Positions 18,598 to 27,571 of a stretch of 64,000 nucleotides of DNA are shown here, one piece after another. The notes beneath the pieces were generated by a model, which saw nothing but the letters and a program-made list of their open reading frames with translations, searched no databases and had not been told where the DNA came from. The stretch is from Candidatus Sedimenticola sp. (ex Thyasira tokunagai). Its GTDB lineage: Bacteria; Pseudomonadota; Gammaproteobacteria; Chromatiales; Chromatiaceae. Positions within the stretch are counted from its first letter, which is position 1, and the number at the start of each line of letters is the position of its first letter. The translations under genes and the position numbers were made by a program. The stretch spans positions 2,232,598 to 2,296,597 of the forward strand of contig CP134874.1 of the NCBI GenBank assembly GCA_037318855.1. The letters run 5' to 3'.

Positions 18598-19836
18598 ATG
18601 CAGATGCCTGGTCCTATATCACCCAAGAAGCAGCGGCTTGAAGATGCCTTTCAGGTATTTAATCATGTCTCTGAGCAGCTTGTTGACTCCTACCAGCAGT
18701 TGCAGTCCCAAGTCGTTGGTCTTAGTCATGAGCTTGCCGAGGCCCGTAGCGAACGGATGTTGCAGCTGGTTGAGAAGGAGCGCCTGGCTAACCGCCTAGC
18801 ACGATTGCTGGAGACGCTGCCGGCCGCAGTTGTGGTTGTCGATGGTGATGGGAAAGTTGAGCAGTTCAATCCCGCAGCCTCCAGGCTGTTTCCTCTGCTG
18901 GCAAAAGAGGATAACTGGCCTGAACTCTACCTCCTTAACTTCCGCGCCGGTCGTATCAATGGTGAGCAGTGGCTCAACTCCGGCCGCCTGGTTAAGCTGA
19001 CTGAGCGTGCTCTGGATCCTGAACCTGGAAAAATTGTTCTACTGCTGGATATCACAGAGAGTCATGAGCTCCAGGAGCGGATCGACCGCCAGCAACGGCT
19101 CAGTACACTGGGCGAGATGGCCGCCCAACTGGCTCACCAGATCAGAACTCCACTCAGCTCCGCTATTCTCTACACCTCCCACCTCTCCCGGGATGACCTG
19201 ACCGAAGATCAACGCCGACGTTTTTCAAGTCGCTGCAGTGATCGTTTGCTGCATATTGAACGCCAGATCAATGACATGCTCGTTTTCACTCGGGGTGGGC
19301 AGTTTGAGCCTGAAGCCATAGATATGGCTGCCCTGCTGACGGAACTGGCGCAACACCTCGAACCGATGCTGCGCAAGTTTAACGCCCATTTTGAGTTGAT
19401 CGGAGTGGAGTTGGTCGATGCATGGATCAGCGGTAATCAGGATGCGATGCTGGGGGCGCTGATGAATCTTGCGGTCAATGCACTTGAACAGGGAGGCGCG
19501 GGTGTTCGGCTGCAGATCGGGCTGCAACGTAACGACAGTGATGTGACGCTGCAGGTGCATGATGACGGTCCAGGTATTCCATTGGAACAGCAGTCAAAGA
19601 TATTTGATCCCTTCTATACCACGCGCAGTGATGGCACTGGTCTCGGACTGGCTGTGGTCCAGTCGGTGGTATTGGGACATGAGGGCGAAATATCGCTGGA
19701 GAGCCGTCCCGGTAAAGGGGCTTCTTTCACCCTTAGTTTCCCACTGATGAAAGAGCATCCCACTGAGTTGAATAATAAGAGGTCGATAGTCGGGGGAACC
19801 GAGCGTCGGCTGAATGAAGTAAGGAGTATTGCATGA
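18598..19836 (+). CDS. fleS: Flagellar sensor histidine kinase FleS/FlrB
   Basis: Soluble histidine kinase of 412 residues with no membrane helix. An N-terminal coiled coil (about 20-65) leads to a PAS domain (about 68-160, LPAAVVVVDGDGKVEQFNPAA). The DHp helix carries the phospho-accepting histidine in LGEMAAQLAHQIRTPLSS (near residue 180). The ATPase domain shows N-box NLAVNALEQG, the DDGPGIP G1 box and the G2 box GTGLGLAVVQS. It phosphorylates FleR. It overlaps fleR by four bases, and a sigma-54 promoter lies upstream. Confidence 0.93.
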   Translation: MQMPGPISPKKQRLEDAFQVFNHVSEQLVDSYQQLQSQVVGLSHELAEARSERMLQLVEKERLANRLARLLETLPAAVVVVDGDGKVEQFNPAASRLFPLLAKEDNWPELYLLNFRAGRINGEQWLNSGRLVKLTERALDPEPGKIVLLLDITESHELQERIDRQQRLSTLGEMAAQLAHQIRTPLSSAILYTSHLSRDDLTEDQRRRFSSRCSDRLLHIERQINDMLVFTRGGQFEPEAIDMAALLTELAQHLEPMLRKFNAHFELIGVELVDAWISGNQDAMLGALMNLAVNALEQGGAGVRLQIGLQRNDSDVTLQVHDDGPGIPLEQQSKIFDPFYTTRSDGTGLGLAVVQSVVLGHEGEISLESRPGKGASFTLSFPLMKEHPTELNNKRSIVGGTERRLNEVRSIA

Positions 19837-21173
19837 GTCAGTCTACCGTCTTGATCGTTGAAGATGATCCTACTCTGCGTGAAGCCCTCTGTGACACATT
19901 GGAGCTTGCAGGTTACGGTGTCTCCGCTGCCGGTGATGGTAAGGAGGCATTGAAGATACTTGAGCAGCAGGAGATAGGACTGATCGTTAGTGATGTGCAG
20001 ATGAAGCCTATGGATGGTCATGAACTGCTGGCAAGAGTTAAGTCCGGCTACGCTTCGATGCCGGTACTATTGATGACTGCTTACGGCAATATCGAGAAGG
20101 CAGTCACCGCAATGCGTGGTGGTGCCGTAGACTACCTGGCTAAGCCATTTGAGCCTGAATTACTATTGGCAAAAGTACGTAGTTCCATACTGCAACAACA
20201 GCCTGTGGATAACTCTGTTATTGCCGAGGATCTCAAGACAAGAGATCTGCTGGCATTGTCACGAAGAGTGGCGCTGAGTGACGCCACTGTCTCCATAGGG
20301 GGAGAGAGCGGCACCGGTAAAGAGGTATTTGCACAGTTTATCCATCGGCAGTCAGAGCGCAGAGAGGGTCCCTTTATTGCCATCAACTGCGCCGCCATAC
20401 CGGAAAATATGCTGGAGGCGATGCTTTTTGGTTATGAGAAAGGCGCCTATACAGGGGCAGTGCAGTCTGCTCCCGGCAAGTTTGAACAGGCCAAGGACGG
20501 TACGCTGTTGCTGGATGAGGTTTCAGAGATGAGCCTACCGCTTCAGGCTAAACTGTTAAGAGTGTTGCAGGAGCGTGAAGTTGAGCGGTTGGGCGGTCGA
20601 AAATTGATCCCACTCAACGTCAGAGTATTGGCAACCACCAACAAAAATCTTAGAGAAGAGGTCTCAGCCGGACGTTTTAGGGAAGATCTCTACTACCGCT
20701 TGAATGTGTTTCCCCTGTTTTTGCCACCACTGCGTGAACGGAAGAGGGATATCCTGCCTCTAGCCAAGTTCCTATTGGAGCGTATCTGTACCTCCCAGGG
20801 AATTCCGCAACCCCATCTCAACTCGGTTGCTGAGCAGCGGCTGCTGAGTCACAGTTGGCCAGGCAATGTCCGAGAGCTGGATAACGTTATGCAGCGTGCT
20901 TTGATTCTTTGCGATGGCACTGAAGTTGGTCCGGATGAACTCTGCTTCGAGATGGAGATGCCCTCTTTACAACACACCCCTGAATCCGAAGAAGCCGCGT
21001 CTACAGGATTGAGTGATGACCTGCGTTCGGTTGAGGAGAGAATGATTCTCGATGCACTACGTAACAGTCACGGCAGTAGAAAGAGTGTTGCGGAGCACCT
21101 TGGTATCAGTCAACGCACCTTACGTTACAAGATCGCCAGGTTGCGGGAGGCCGGCGTCGCTATACCAGGCTAA
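19833..21173 (+). CDS. fleR: Flagellar response regulator FleR/FlrC (sigma-54 activator)
   Basis: NtrC-type regulator of 446 residues. The receiver domain (1-120) has acidic pocket EDD at 10-12, phospho-acceptor Asp54 (IVSDVQM) and Lys in AKPFEPE. The AAA+ domain (about 135-370) has Walker A GESGTGKE, Walker B LLLDEVSE and a sigma-54 contact loop spelled GAYTGA rather than GAFTGA, a conservative variation. The C-terminal Fis helix-turn-helix reads [18 protein letters not shown]. FleR activates middle flagellar genes such as fliE onward, whose promoter follows immediately. Confidence 0.94.
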   Translation: MSQSTVLIVEDDPTLREALCDTLELAGYGVSAAGDGKEALKILEQQEIGLIVSDVQMKPMDGHELLARVKSGYASMPVLLMTAYGNIEKAVTAMRGGAVDYLAKPFEPELLLAKVRSSILQQQPVDNSVIAEDLKTRDLLALSRRVALSDATVSIGGESGTGKEVFAQFIHRQSERREGPFIAINCAAIPENMLEAMLFGYEKGAYTGAVQSAPGKFEQAKDGTLLLDEVSEMSLPLQAKLLRVLQEREVERLGGRKLIPLNVRVLATTNKNLREEVSAGRFREDLYYRLNVFPLFLPPLRERKRDILPLAKFLLERICTSQGIPQPHLNSVAEQRLLSHSWPGNVRELDNVMQRALILCDGTEVGPDELCFEMEMPSLQHTPESEEAASTGLSDDLRSVEERMILDALRNSHGSRKSVAEHLGISQRTLRYKIARLREAGVAIPG

Positions 21174-21176
21174 ATA

Positions 21177-21193
21177 TTGGTGCGTAATCTGCA
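21177..21193 (+). promoter_or_regulatory. Sigma-54 promoter of the fliEFGHIJ operon
   Basis: TTGGTGCGTAATCTGCA keeps the TTGG...CG and TGCA parts of the -24/-12 consensus at the correct distance. It lies four bases after the fleR stop and about 40 bases before fliE, a position expected for a FleR-activated class III promoter. Confidence 0.8.
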
Positions 21194-21233
21194 TGACAAA
21201 TAGAGTAATCCAAAAAACGTTGGGATATTGACG

Positions 21234-21554
21234 ATGAGCACAATGAGTATTGATCAGGTTCTGGCCCAGATGCGGCTGATGTCCGCCCAGGCAGCTACCG
21301 AGACTAAACCAACCCAGGAACTTCAGGGTAGCGTTGATTTTGGCGACCTGTTGAAGCAATCGATCGACAGTGTCAACGAGACTCAACTGCAGGCGGGTAA
21401 GATGAAACAGGCCTTCGAATTGGGTGAGGGTGATGCCAATCTGGCAGAGGTGATGATTGCAGTGCAGAAGTCGAGTGTTTCCTTTGAGGCGATGGTTCAG
21501 GTAAGAAATAAACTGGTAGAGGCATATAAAGAAGTAATGAATATGCCTATATAA
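21234..21554 (+). CDS. fliE: Flagellar hook-basal body protein FliE
   Basis: Small export substrate that joins the MS ring to the proximal rod. The 106 residues fit the family. The conserved C-terminal half reads DANLAEVMIAVQKSSVSFEAM, then VRNKLVEAYKEVMNMPI (residues about 65-105), the FliE signature. ATG at 21234 is preferred; ATG at 21243 and TTG at 21228 are also in frame. First gene of the basal-body operon. Confidence 0.95.
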   Translation: MSTMSIDQVLAQMRLMSAQAATETKPTQELQGSVDFGDLLKQSIDSVNETQLQAGKMKQAFELGEGDANLAEVMIAVQKSSVSFEAMVQVRNKLVEAYKEVMNMPI

Positions 21555-21606
21555 CAAATAGATATAAGTTTATATTAATGCTTTACATGATTAAGGTTGA
21601 GGTGTG

Positions 21607-23259
21607 ATGGATGTTGCCAACAGTGAAAATGGGATGAGTGGTCAAATGGCACGTTCCCCCCTGGGGCGCAATGTAGCCTTGCGGCAATTGATCGTCATGG
21701 TCGGCATGGCCGCCAGTGTTGCACTTGGTGTTGCGGTGGTGCTTTGGTCCCAGACTCCCAACTACAGTCTGCTCTATGCCAACCTTTCACAGAAAGATGC
21801 AGCCAATGTGGTTGCTGCTCTGGAGCAGAACAATATCGGTTTCGAGATAGATCAAGCCACCGGTGCGCTGATGGTTGAGAGCGGCAAGGTGCATGATGCA
21901 AGAATGAAACTTGCCGGTCAGGGGTTGCCGCAGAGTGATAGTCTAGGATTTGAACTACTACAGCAAGAGAGTGGTTTCGGTACCAGTCGAGCCCTCGAAG
22001 CGGCAAGATTTCATCGTGCCCTGGAGGGGGAGTTGGCACGCACTATAGGTACGCTTGCCAATATCGCCTCAGCCCGCGTTCATCTGGCGACACCGAAACA
22101 GTCGGCGTTTGCACGTAAGCGTAAGGCACCGAGCGCATCGGTAGTAATAAAACTCTACTCCGGTCGTCTGCTGGATAAGGGACAGGTGGCGGCAATTGTA
22201 CATCTTGTCGCTTCAAGTGTCCCTAATCTTGAGACCAATCGGGTCACTGTGGTGGATAACAAGGGGGGGTTATTGAGTGGTCAGATGGATACACGGCAGA
22301 TGATGCTCTCCTCCACTCAGTTTGAATATACACAGCAGGTGGAGGCTCATTACAAGCAGCGGGTTGAAGATATCCTGGCACCCATTCTGGGCATGGATAG
22401 CGTCCGTGCCGAGGTGACGGCAGATCTTGATTTCACCGTTACCGAGCAGACCTCGGAGCGCTATAACCCGGACCTTCCCGCCTTGCGCAGCGAGCAGCTC
22501 AATGAGCAGGCGAGCCGCCTCTCTGGGACACAAGGGGTTCCCGGTGCCCTCGCCAACCAGCCGCCGGCCGCAGGCACCGCACCTGAAGTGGCGGGTGCAG
22601 CTGCCCAGGGGGAAGAGGGTGGTACACCGCTTAACACCAGCAAGCGCACCACACGCAACTACGAGTTGGATAAGACTATCAGCCATACCCGCCTCTCCAA
22701 CAGTAATCTGCGTCGGCTATCGGTGGCTGTGGTTATAGATGACCGGATCTCAGCCGATACCGAGGGTAATATCAGTCGCACTGAGCGCACCCCTGAGGAG
22801 ATCAGCCGTATATCCCAACTGGTGAAAGAGGCGATAGGCTTTAAGGGAACCCGAGGCGACACCCTACAGGTAATCAACGCTCCCTTCCTGGCACCCCCTG
22901 AGCCCGAAGCGCTCCCCGAACTTGAAATCTGGAAGGAGGCCTGGGTGTTGAATCTGGCCAAGCAGGTGGGTGGTGCTCTACTGGTACTCATATTAATCAT
23001 GTTTGTACTGAAACCAACGATGACACGACTTACCACCATGCCGACTGCTGAAGAGATCGCTACAGCAGAGATGGCAGCACAGGCCAGTGCAGCCGCTGCC
23101 GAAGGGGGTGGGATTGAGGGAGGTCCGGGAGCGATTAAACTACCCGGTCCAAATCAGTATGAAGACACGCTGATGTCTGCAAGAGGTATGGTCAGTAATG
23201 ATCCAAAACGTGTAGCGCAGGTAGTCAAGAATTGGGTAGCGGAAGATGCCGGACAGTGA
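21607..23259 (+). CDS. fliF: Flagellar MS-ring protein FliF
   Basis: Forms the membrane/supramembrane ring of the basal body. It has two membrane segments, at about residues 28-48 (VMVGMAASVALGVAVVLWSQ region) and 455-475 (GGALLVLILIMFVLKP). The periplasmic YscJ-type fold between them carries YSLLYANLSQKDAANVVAAL and ARVHLATPKQSAF. A proline/alanine-rich disordered loop (about 300-345) follows, as in other FliF. The C-terminal cytoplasmic tail, ending with a KRVAQVVKNWVAED motif, binds FliG. Length 550. The stop overlaps the fliG start. Confidence 0.96.
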   Translation: MDVANSENGMSGQMARSPLGRNVALRQLIVMVGMAASVALGVAVVLWSQTPNYSLLYANLSQKDAANVVAALEQNNIGFEIDQATGALMVESGKVHDARMKLAGQGLPQSDSLGFELLQQESGFGTSRALEAARFHRALEGELARTIGTLANIASARVHLATPKQSAFARKRKAPSASVVIKLYSGRLLDKGQVAAIVHLVASSVPNLETNRVTVVDNKGGLLSGQMDTRQMMLSSTQFEYTQQVEAHYKQRVEDILAPILGMDSVRAEVTADLDFTVTEQTSERYNPDLPALRSEQLNEQASRLSGTQGVPGALANQPPAAGTAPEVAGAAAQGEEGGTPLNTSKRTTRNYELDKTISHTRLSNSNLRRLSVAVVIDDRISADTEGNISRTERTPEEISRISQLVKEAIGFKGTRGDTLQVINAPFLAPPEPEALPELEIWKEAWVLNLAKQVGGALLVLILIMFVLKPTMTRLTTMPTAEEIATAEMAAQASAAAAEGGGIEGGPGAIKLPGPNQYEDTLMSARGMVSNDPKRVAQVVKNWVAEDAGQ

Positions 23260-24259
23260 TCTTGAAAGTATGAGCGGAGTGGAGAGAGCCGCCATATTGA
23301 TGCTCGCCCTGGGTGAGAAAGATGCGGCGGAGATACTTTCGCATATGGGACCCAAAGAGGTTCAGGATCTGGGTCTGGCGATGGTTAACATGACCAAAGT
23401 CAGTACTGACCAGATGGAGTCGGTGATGCGCTCTTTCGTAGAGACCTTGGGAAGCCAGACAAACCTTGGGCTCGACTCCGATAAATATCTTCGTACAGTA
23501 CTGACCAGCGCCCTGGGATCCGACAAGGCAGCGGGTGTCATCGATCGCATACTGCTTGGGCGGGACAGCAAGGGACTCGATCAGCTCAAGTGGATGGATC
23601 CTCGTGCCATTGCCGAGTTGATACGTCTGGAACATCCGCAGATTATCGCTATTATCCTCTCCTTTCTCGATTCTGATCAGGCGGCAGAAGTGTTGTCGGA
23701 GTTTCCGGAGAAGGTCTGTCCCGACGTTATCATGAGAATCGCCTCACTCGATGGTATCCAGCCGGCTGCGCTGCAGGAACTTGATGATATTCTGGAAAAA
23801 CAGTTCGTTGGTGTGACCAATGTCAAGTCCTCCCAGTTGGGTGGTATCAAGGTCGCGGCAGATATCCTCAATCTGATGGAAGGCGATATTGGTACTACCA
23901 TTATGGAAGAGGTGACCAGTGTTGACGAAGAGATGGCTCAGGGGATTCAAGACAACATGTTTGTCTTCGATAATCTCAATGAAGTCGATGATCGTGGTAT
24001 CCAAACCCTGTTGCGTGAGGTTGCTTCAGAGCAACTGCTGCTGGCGTTGAGGGGAGCTGACACAGTGCTGCAGGACAAGATTTTCAACAACATGTCGAAA
24101 CGTGCTGCAGAGATGCTGCGAGATGATTTAGAGGCCGGTGCGCCGGTACGTCTGAGTGACGTGGAAGCGGCTCAGAAAGAGATTCTCACTGTGGCAAGAA
24201 GATTGTCCGATGCGGGTGAAATCGCACTCGGAGGCGCAGGTGGTGATGAGTTCGTCTAA
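23246..24259 (+). CDS. fliG: Flagellar motor switch protein FliG
   Basis: C-ring protein that couples torque generation to rotor switching, 337 residues. The N-terminal domain begins GVERAAILMLALGEKDAAEIL (binds FliF). The middle domain contains EHPQIIAIILSFL with the EHPQ motif that binds FliM. The C-terminal torque helix carries the conserved charged residues of MSKRAAEMLRDDLEAGAPV. The start overlaps the fliF stop by 14 bases. Confidence 0.97.
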   Translation: MPDSDLESMSGVERAAILMLALGEKDAAEILSHMGPKEVQDLGLAMVNMTKVSTDQMESVMRSFVETLGSQTNLGLDSDKYLRTVLTSALGSDKAAGVIDRILLGRDSKGLDQLKWMDPRAIAELIRLEHPQIIAIILSFLDSDQAAEVLSEFPEKVCPDVIMRIASLDGIQPAALQELDDILEKQFVGVTNVKSSQLGGIKVAADILNLMEGDIGTTIMEEVTSVDEEMAQGIQDNMFVFDNLNEVDDRGIQTLLREVASEQLLLALRGADTVLQDKIFNNMSKRAAEMLRDDLEAGAPVRLSDVEAAQKEILTVARRLSDAGEIALGGAGGDEFV

Positions 24260-24914
24260 GATTCTCAGCGGTAGTGATACCGACAGCGCCCAAGAGTGGC
24301 AGCCCCCCAATGTCGGTCGACCTCATAGCAAGGATGGTGGACGTGAGCGGACGATGCTCACTGCCGACCAGCTCAGCCAACTGCAGAAGCAGGCCTATGA
24401 TGAGGGGAGGAAGGAGGGCTTTGAGTTTGGTCACAAGGAGGGGTTGGTCAAGAGTGAAAGTCAGCTCCGGGAGTGGGTTCATCGTATGGATGAGCTACTT
24501 ACAACACTCGATACCCCACTGAAGGTTCTTGATAATCAAGTTGAGCGGGAACTGGTAGAACTGGTGATCTCATTAGTGAGGCAACTGGTGCGCCGAGAGG
24601 TGAAAATAGATCCCAATCATATTATCGGTGTGGTGCATGACGCACTCTCTATTTTGCCGATTGCCTCCCGCGGTGTCCGCGTTGTGCTCCATCCTGATGA
24701 TGCTGAGCTGGTGCGACGGATATACGATGTCACTGATAAGGAGTTGGGCTGGAAGATCGTAGAAGACCCGGTGCTTGCCAGGGGAGGGTGCCGTATATTG
24801 ACGGAGACGTCCCAGGTTGACGCCACTCTGGAATCGCGTCTGGCGGCACTGTTTGCCCCCTTACATGGTGGTGAGCGTGATCAGGATGAAATCCCCCGGG
24901 AAGTCGAGGAGTGA
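24246..24914 (+). CDS. fliH: Flagellar assembly protein FliH
   Basis: Regulator of the export ATPase FliI; a stator-like protein related to ATP-synthase b/delta subunits. The start at 24246, 14 bases inside fliG, follows GGTGGTG. The N terminus is disordered and polar. A glycine-rich coiled region (DEGRKEGFEFGHKEGL, about residues 50-65) has the GxxxG-like repeats typical of FliH. The C-terminal globular part ends in LTETSQVDATLESRLAALFA, the ATPase-binding segment. 222 residues. It lies between fliG and fliI, five bases before the latter. Confidence 0.93.
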   Translation: MSSSKILSGSDTDSAQEWQPPNVGRPHSKDGGRERTMLTADQLSQLQKQAYDEGRKEGFEFGHKEGLVKSESQLREWVHRMDELLTTLDTPLKVLDNQVERELVELVISLVRQLVRREVKIDPNHIIGVVHDALSILPIASRGVRVVLHPDDAELVRRIYDVTDKELGWKIVEDPVLARGGCRILTETSQVDATLESRLAALFAPLHGGERDQDEIPREVEE

Positions 24915-24918
24915 TGTG

Positions 24919-26286
24919 ATGCTTCCCGAGGCAAATCGTAGCACTATCTGGCGAAAGCGGCTGCAGCACTTCAGCGAGAAGGTCAGTGAAAGCCGTGGAC
25001 TGGTGGTTGAGGGTAAGCTGACCCGAATGGTCGGCCTTACCCTGGAAGCGGTGGGATGCCGGGCGGCCATCGGTGGTCAGTGTGAGGTGATCAACAGTAA
25101 TGGTGAAACCATCGATGCAGAGGTGGTCGGATTCTCCGGTGAAAGTCTCTACTTGATGCCTACCGGTGATATCCGTGGGCTTGAGCAGGACGCACGGGTC
25201 GTGCCTACTGGAAGTGTTTGCGAAGCGATAGTGGGGGATCATCTTCTGGGGCGGGTGATTGACGGTGCAGGAATGCCGCTTGATGGCAAGGGGCCTCTGC
25301 ACACTGTAGAGCGTCGGCCATTAACTGGAAAGACATATAATCCCCTTGCTCGCAGTGCGATTGAAGAGCCTCTCGATGTGGGTGTGCGCGCCATCAATGC
25401 CCTGATGACGGTGGGACGGGGGCAGCGTCTCGGCCTGTTTGCCGGTTCTGGTGTCGGTAAGAGTGTATTGCTGGGAATGATGACCCGTTACACCAACGCC
25501 GATATCACCGTTGTCGCGCTGATCGGTGAGCGTGGGCGTGAGGTGAAAGAGTTTGTTGAGAAAATTCTCGGAGATGAGGGACTTGCCCGAGCGGTAGTGG
25601 TGGCGGTACCGGCTGATCATCCGCCATTACGTAGGATGCATGGCGCTATGCTGGCAACAAGTATTGCCGAACACTTTCGTGAGCAGGGGCTGCATGTGCT
25701 GCTGCTGATGGATTCATTAACCCGTTTTGCCCAGGCACAGCGGGAGATTGCCCTGGCGATCCACGAGCCGCCCGCTACAAAAGGCTACCCCCCCTCTGTT
25801 TTTGCCAAACTGCCACAGCTGGTGGAAAGGGCGGGTAATGGTGATGCCGGTGGTGGCTCCATTACCGCTTTCTACACCGTACTTACAGAGGGTGACGATC
25901 AGAATGATCCCATCGCCGATGCCGCCCGTGCGATTCTTGATGGCCATATTGTTCTCTCAAGAACGCTTGCCGACAGCGGTCACTACCCTGCTATTGATAT
26001 TGTGGGTTCGATCAGCCGGGCGATGAATGAGATCACCAATCCCGATCATCAGGATGCCGCCCGTGCGTTCAAGCATCTATACTCTGTATATAGGCAGAAT
26101 CAGGATTTGATCAGTGTTGGTGCCTACGAGGCCGGGGCTGATCAGATGATCGATGCGGCCATCGATGCAATGCCTTCGATGGAGCAGTTCCTCAGACAGG
26201 ATATGTCCACTTCAGTAGAGATGGACAAGAGCTTGACCGATCTTCTGAGTCTCTTTCCACCCTACAAAGAGCTGGGTGTGATTTAA
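24919..26286 (+). CDS. fliI: Flagellum-specific export ATPase FliI
   Basis: Hexameric ATPase of the flagellar type III export apparatus, related to F1 beta. The start at 24919, just after the fliH stop, gives 455 residues, the normal size. Walker A is GLFAGSGVGKSVLLG (near residues 173-187), catalytic Glu in LIGERGREVKEF, Walker B LLLMDSLTRFAQAQREI, and the family phrase GSITAFYTVLTEGDD. An earlier in-frame start would overlap fliH and has no counterpart in the family. Confidence 0.97.
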   Translation: MLPEANRSTIWRKRLQHFSEKVSESRGLVVEGKLTRMVGLTLEAVGCRAAIGGQCEVINSNGETIDAEVVGFSGESLYLMPTGDIRGLEQDARVVPTGSVCEAIVGDHLLGRVIDGAGMPLDGKGPLHTVERRPLTGKTYNPLARSAIEEPLDVGVRAINALMTVGRGQRLGLFAGSGVGKSVLLGMMTRYTNADITVVALIGERGREVKEFVEKILGDEGLARAVVVAVPADHPPLRRMHGAMLATSIAEHFREQGLHVLLLMDSLTRFAQAQREIALAIHEPPATKGYPPSVFAKLPQLVERAGNGDAGGGSITAFYTVLTEGDDQNDPIADAARAILDGHIVLSRTLADSGHYPAIDIVGSISRAMNEITNPDHQDAARAFKHLYSVYRQNQDLISVGAYEAGADQMIDAAIDAMPSMEQFLRQDMSTSVEMDKSLTDLLSLFPPYKELGVI

Positions 26287-26329
26287 GGAAACAAATTTAT
26301 CCAGAGGCACCTTAAAGGCTGAGTAATTT

Positions 26330-26770
26330 ATGGTCTCATCTAAACGATTCAAACCGGTACAACGGGTTGCTGAATCCCGTGAACAGCGTGCAGCACGTGA
26401 GTTTGGGGATTCCCAGCGGCTGATGCAGGCCGAGGAAGAGAGGTTGTTGGAGTTGCGCCGTTACCATCAGGAGTATCTGGATCGCTTTGAAGACACCGCA
26501 CGTCGTGGTATCAGTGCCGGCCAGATGCAGGAGTATCGCGCTTTTATCGCCAAACTGGATTTGGCGATCAATCAGCAAATGCAGGTGGTTGAAGCAAGTC
26601 ACCAGGAATTTGTTATCCGCAAGGAGAGCTGGAAAAAGAGACACGTTCGCACCAAAGTGTTGGAAAAAGCAGTGGACCGCATTCGCCAATCAGAGCGTAA
26701 AACTATTGATCTCAGAGAGCAGAAAGAACAGGATGAGCACAGCCTGCACAGTGGCAAAGAGAAGAGCTAG
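26330..26770 (+). CDS. fliJ: Flagellar export chaperone FliJ
   Basis: Two-helix antiparallel coiled-coil protein of 146 residues that links FliI to the export gate. It begins MVSSKRFKPVQRVAESREQ and is charged throughout, with long heptad-like stretches and the family's late segment WKKRHVRTKVLEKAVDRIR. It is 43 bases after fliI. fliK, which normally follows, is not here: a terminator-like hairpin and an unrelated operon come next. Confidence 0.9.
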   Translation: MVSSKRFKPVQRVAESREQRAAREFGDSQRLMQAEEERLLELRRYHQEYLDRFEDTARRGISAGQMQEYRAFIAKLDLAINQQMQVVEASHQEFVIRKESWKKRHVRTKVLEKAVDRIRQSERKTIDLREQKEQDEHSLHSGKEKS

Positions 26771-27091
26771 GCCGGCTGAGGGTGGTGTATTGAACAATAT
26801 ATGTGGTAGTTGTTCAGGCCTGTAGGGGACATTTTGATTAAAGAGTGGCCATGCCGGCATGACTCTGTTTTGTTGAGGCATATGAGGGAGGCTCTGAGTG
26901 TGATTAGATGCTTTGTATGACATGCTGAATAAATCTGTAATCTATTCTCGCCGTTAGCTGATGACCATAAACCCCCGCTATTTTTAGCAGTAATAAAAGC
27001 GGTGTTTGACAGACGTCAGATACAAAGTGCCGCTTATCCATCACAATAGACACTGTAAACACAAATAACTGCGTGTATGTAAAACCGGCAT
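26771..27091. other. Intergenic region between fliJ and the GAK-like operon
   Basis: 321 bases without a supported gene. It contains the hairpin at 26842-26874 (listed separately) and a weaker A/T-rich fold around 26968-26995 (CCGCTATTTTTA against TAAAAGCGG). A promoter for the downstream operon must lie here if that operon is independent, but I cannot point to a convincing -35/-10 pair. Confidence 0.5.
26842..26874 (+). terminator. Probable terminator after fliJ
   Basis: AGAGT (26842-26846) pairs with ACTCT (26862-26866) around the palindrome CATGCCGGCATG, with a small GGC bulge, and is followed by GTTTTGTT. The stem is imperfect and the T-run is interrupted, so termination may be partial. 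Confidence 0.5.
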
Positions 27092-27571
27092 ATGACAGAA
27101 GTGATACCAGAGATCCGAAATGCGGCACGTGCCCTGATTGTCCGGCGGGGGAAGATTTTACTACTCAGAAAAGAGGGTGGTGGTCGTGGTGAGCGGTTCG
27201 CTCTACCGGGTGGAGCACAGAATACCGGTGAGACGCTGAAAGCAGCTCTTGACAGAGAGTGCCGGGAAGAGATCGGCACCTCTGTTGATATCGGTGATCT
27301 TATTCACGTGGTTGACTACTTTAAACTGCGGGATACTCAGCCGCCTACCAAGCGACATCTGGTAGAGTTTCTCTTCCAGTGCGCCATTCCTGACGACTAC
27401 TCCCCACACAGCGGTTACCACCCGGACAAGCATCAGGTTGGTGTCCTCTGGATTGATCTTCATTTGCTCGCAGGATTGCCACTTTTTCCTCAATACCTTT
27501 CGACCTGTATCCCGCATAATGCGGATAGGGCACTCTACCTGGGAACTTTCCATGACAATGCAGCTTCCTAA
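27092..27571 (+). CDS. NUDIX hydrolase, first gene of the GAK-like operon
   Basis: Mg-dependent pyrophosphohydrolase acting on nucleoside-diphosphate-X compounds. The Nudix box is canonical: G, five residues, E, seven residues, RE-C-R-EEIG (GAQNTGETLKAALDRECREE, residues about 41-60). The fold starts at residue 8 with RNAARALIVRRGKILLLRKE. The 159-residue size is ordinary. A VDYFKLRDTQPPTKRHLVEF strand resembles ADP-ribose pyrophosphatase-type members, but the substrate is unknown. Its 3' end overlaps the next gene by 20 bases, so it is probably translated with it. Confidence 0.88.
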   Translation: MTEVIPEIRNAARALIVRRGKILLLRKEGGGRGERFALPGGAQNTGETLKAALDRECREEIGTSVDIGDLIHVVDYFKLRDTQPPTKRHLVEFLFQCAIPDDYSPHSGYHPDKHQVGVLWIDLHLLAGLPLFPQYLSTCIPHNADRALYLGTFHDNAAS

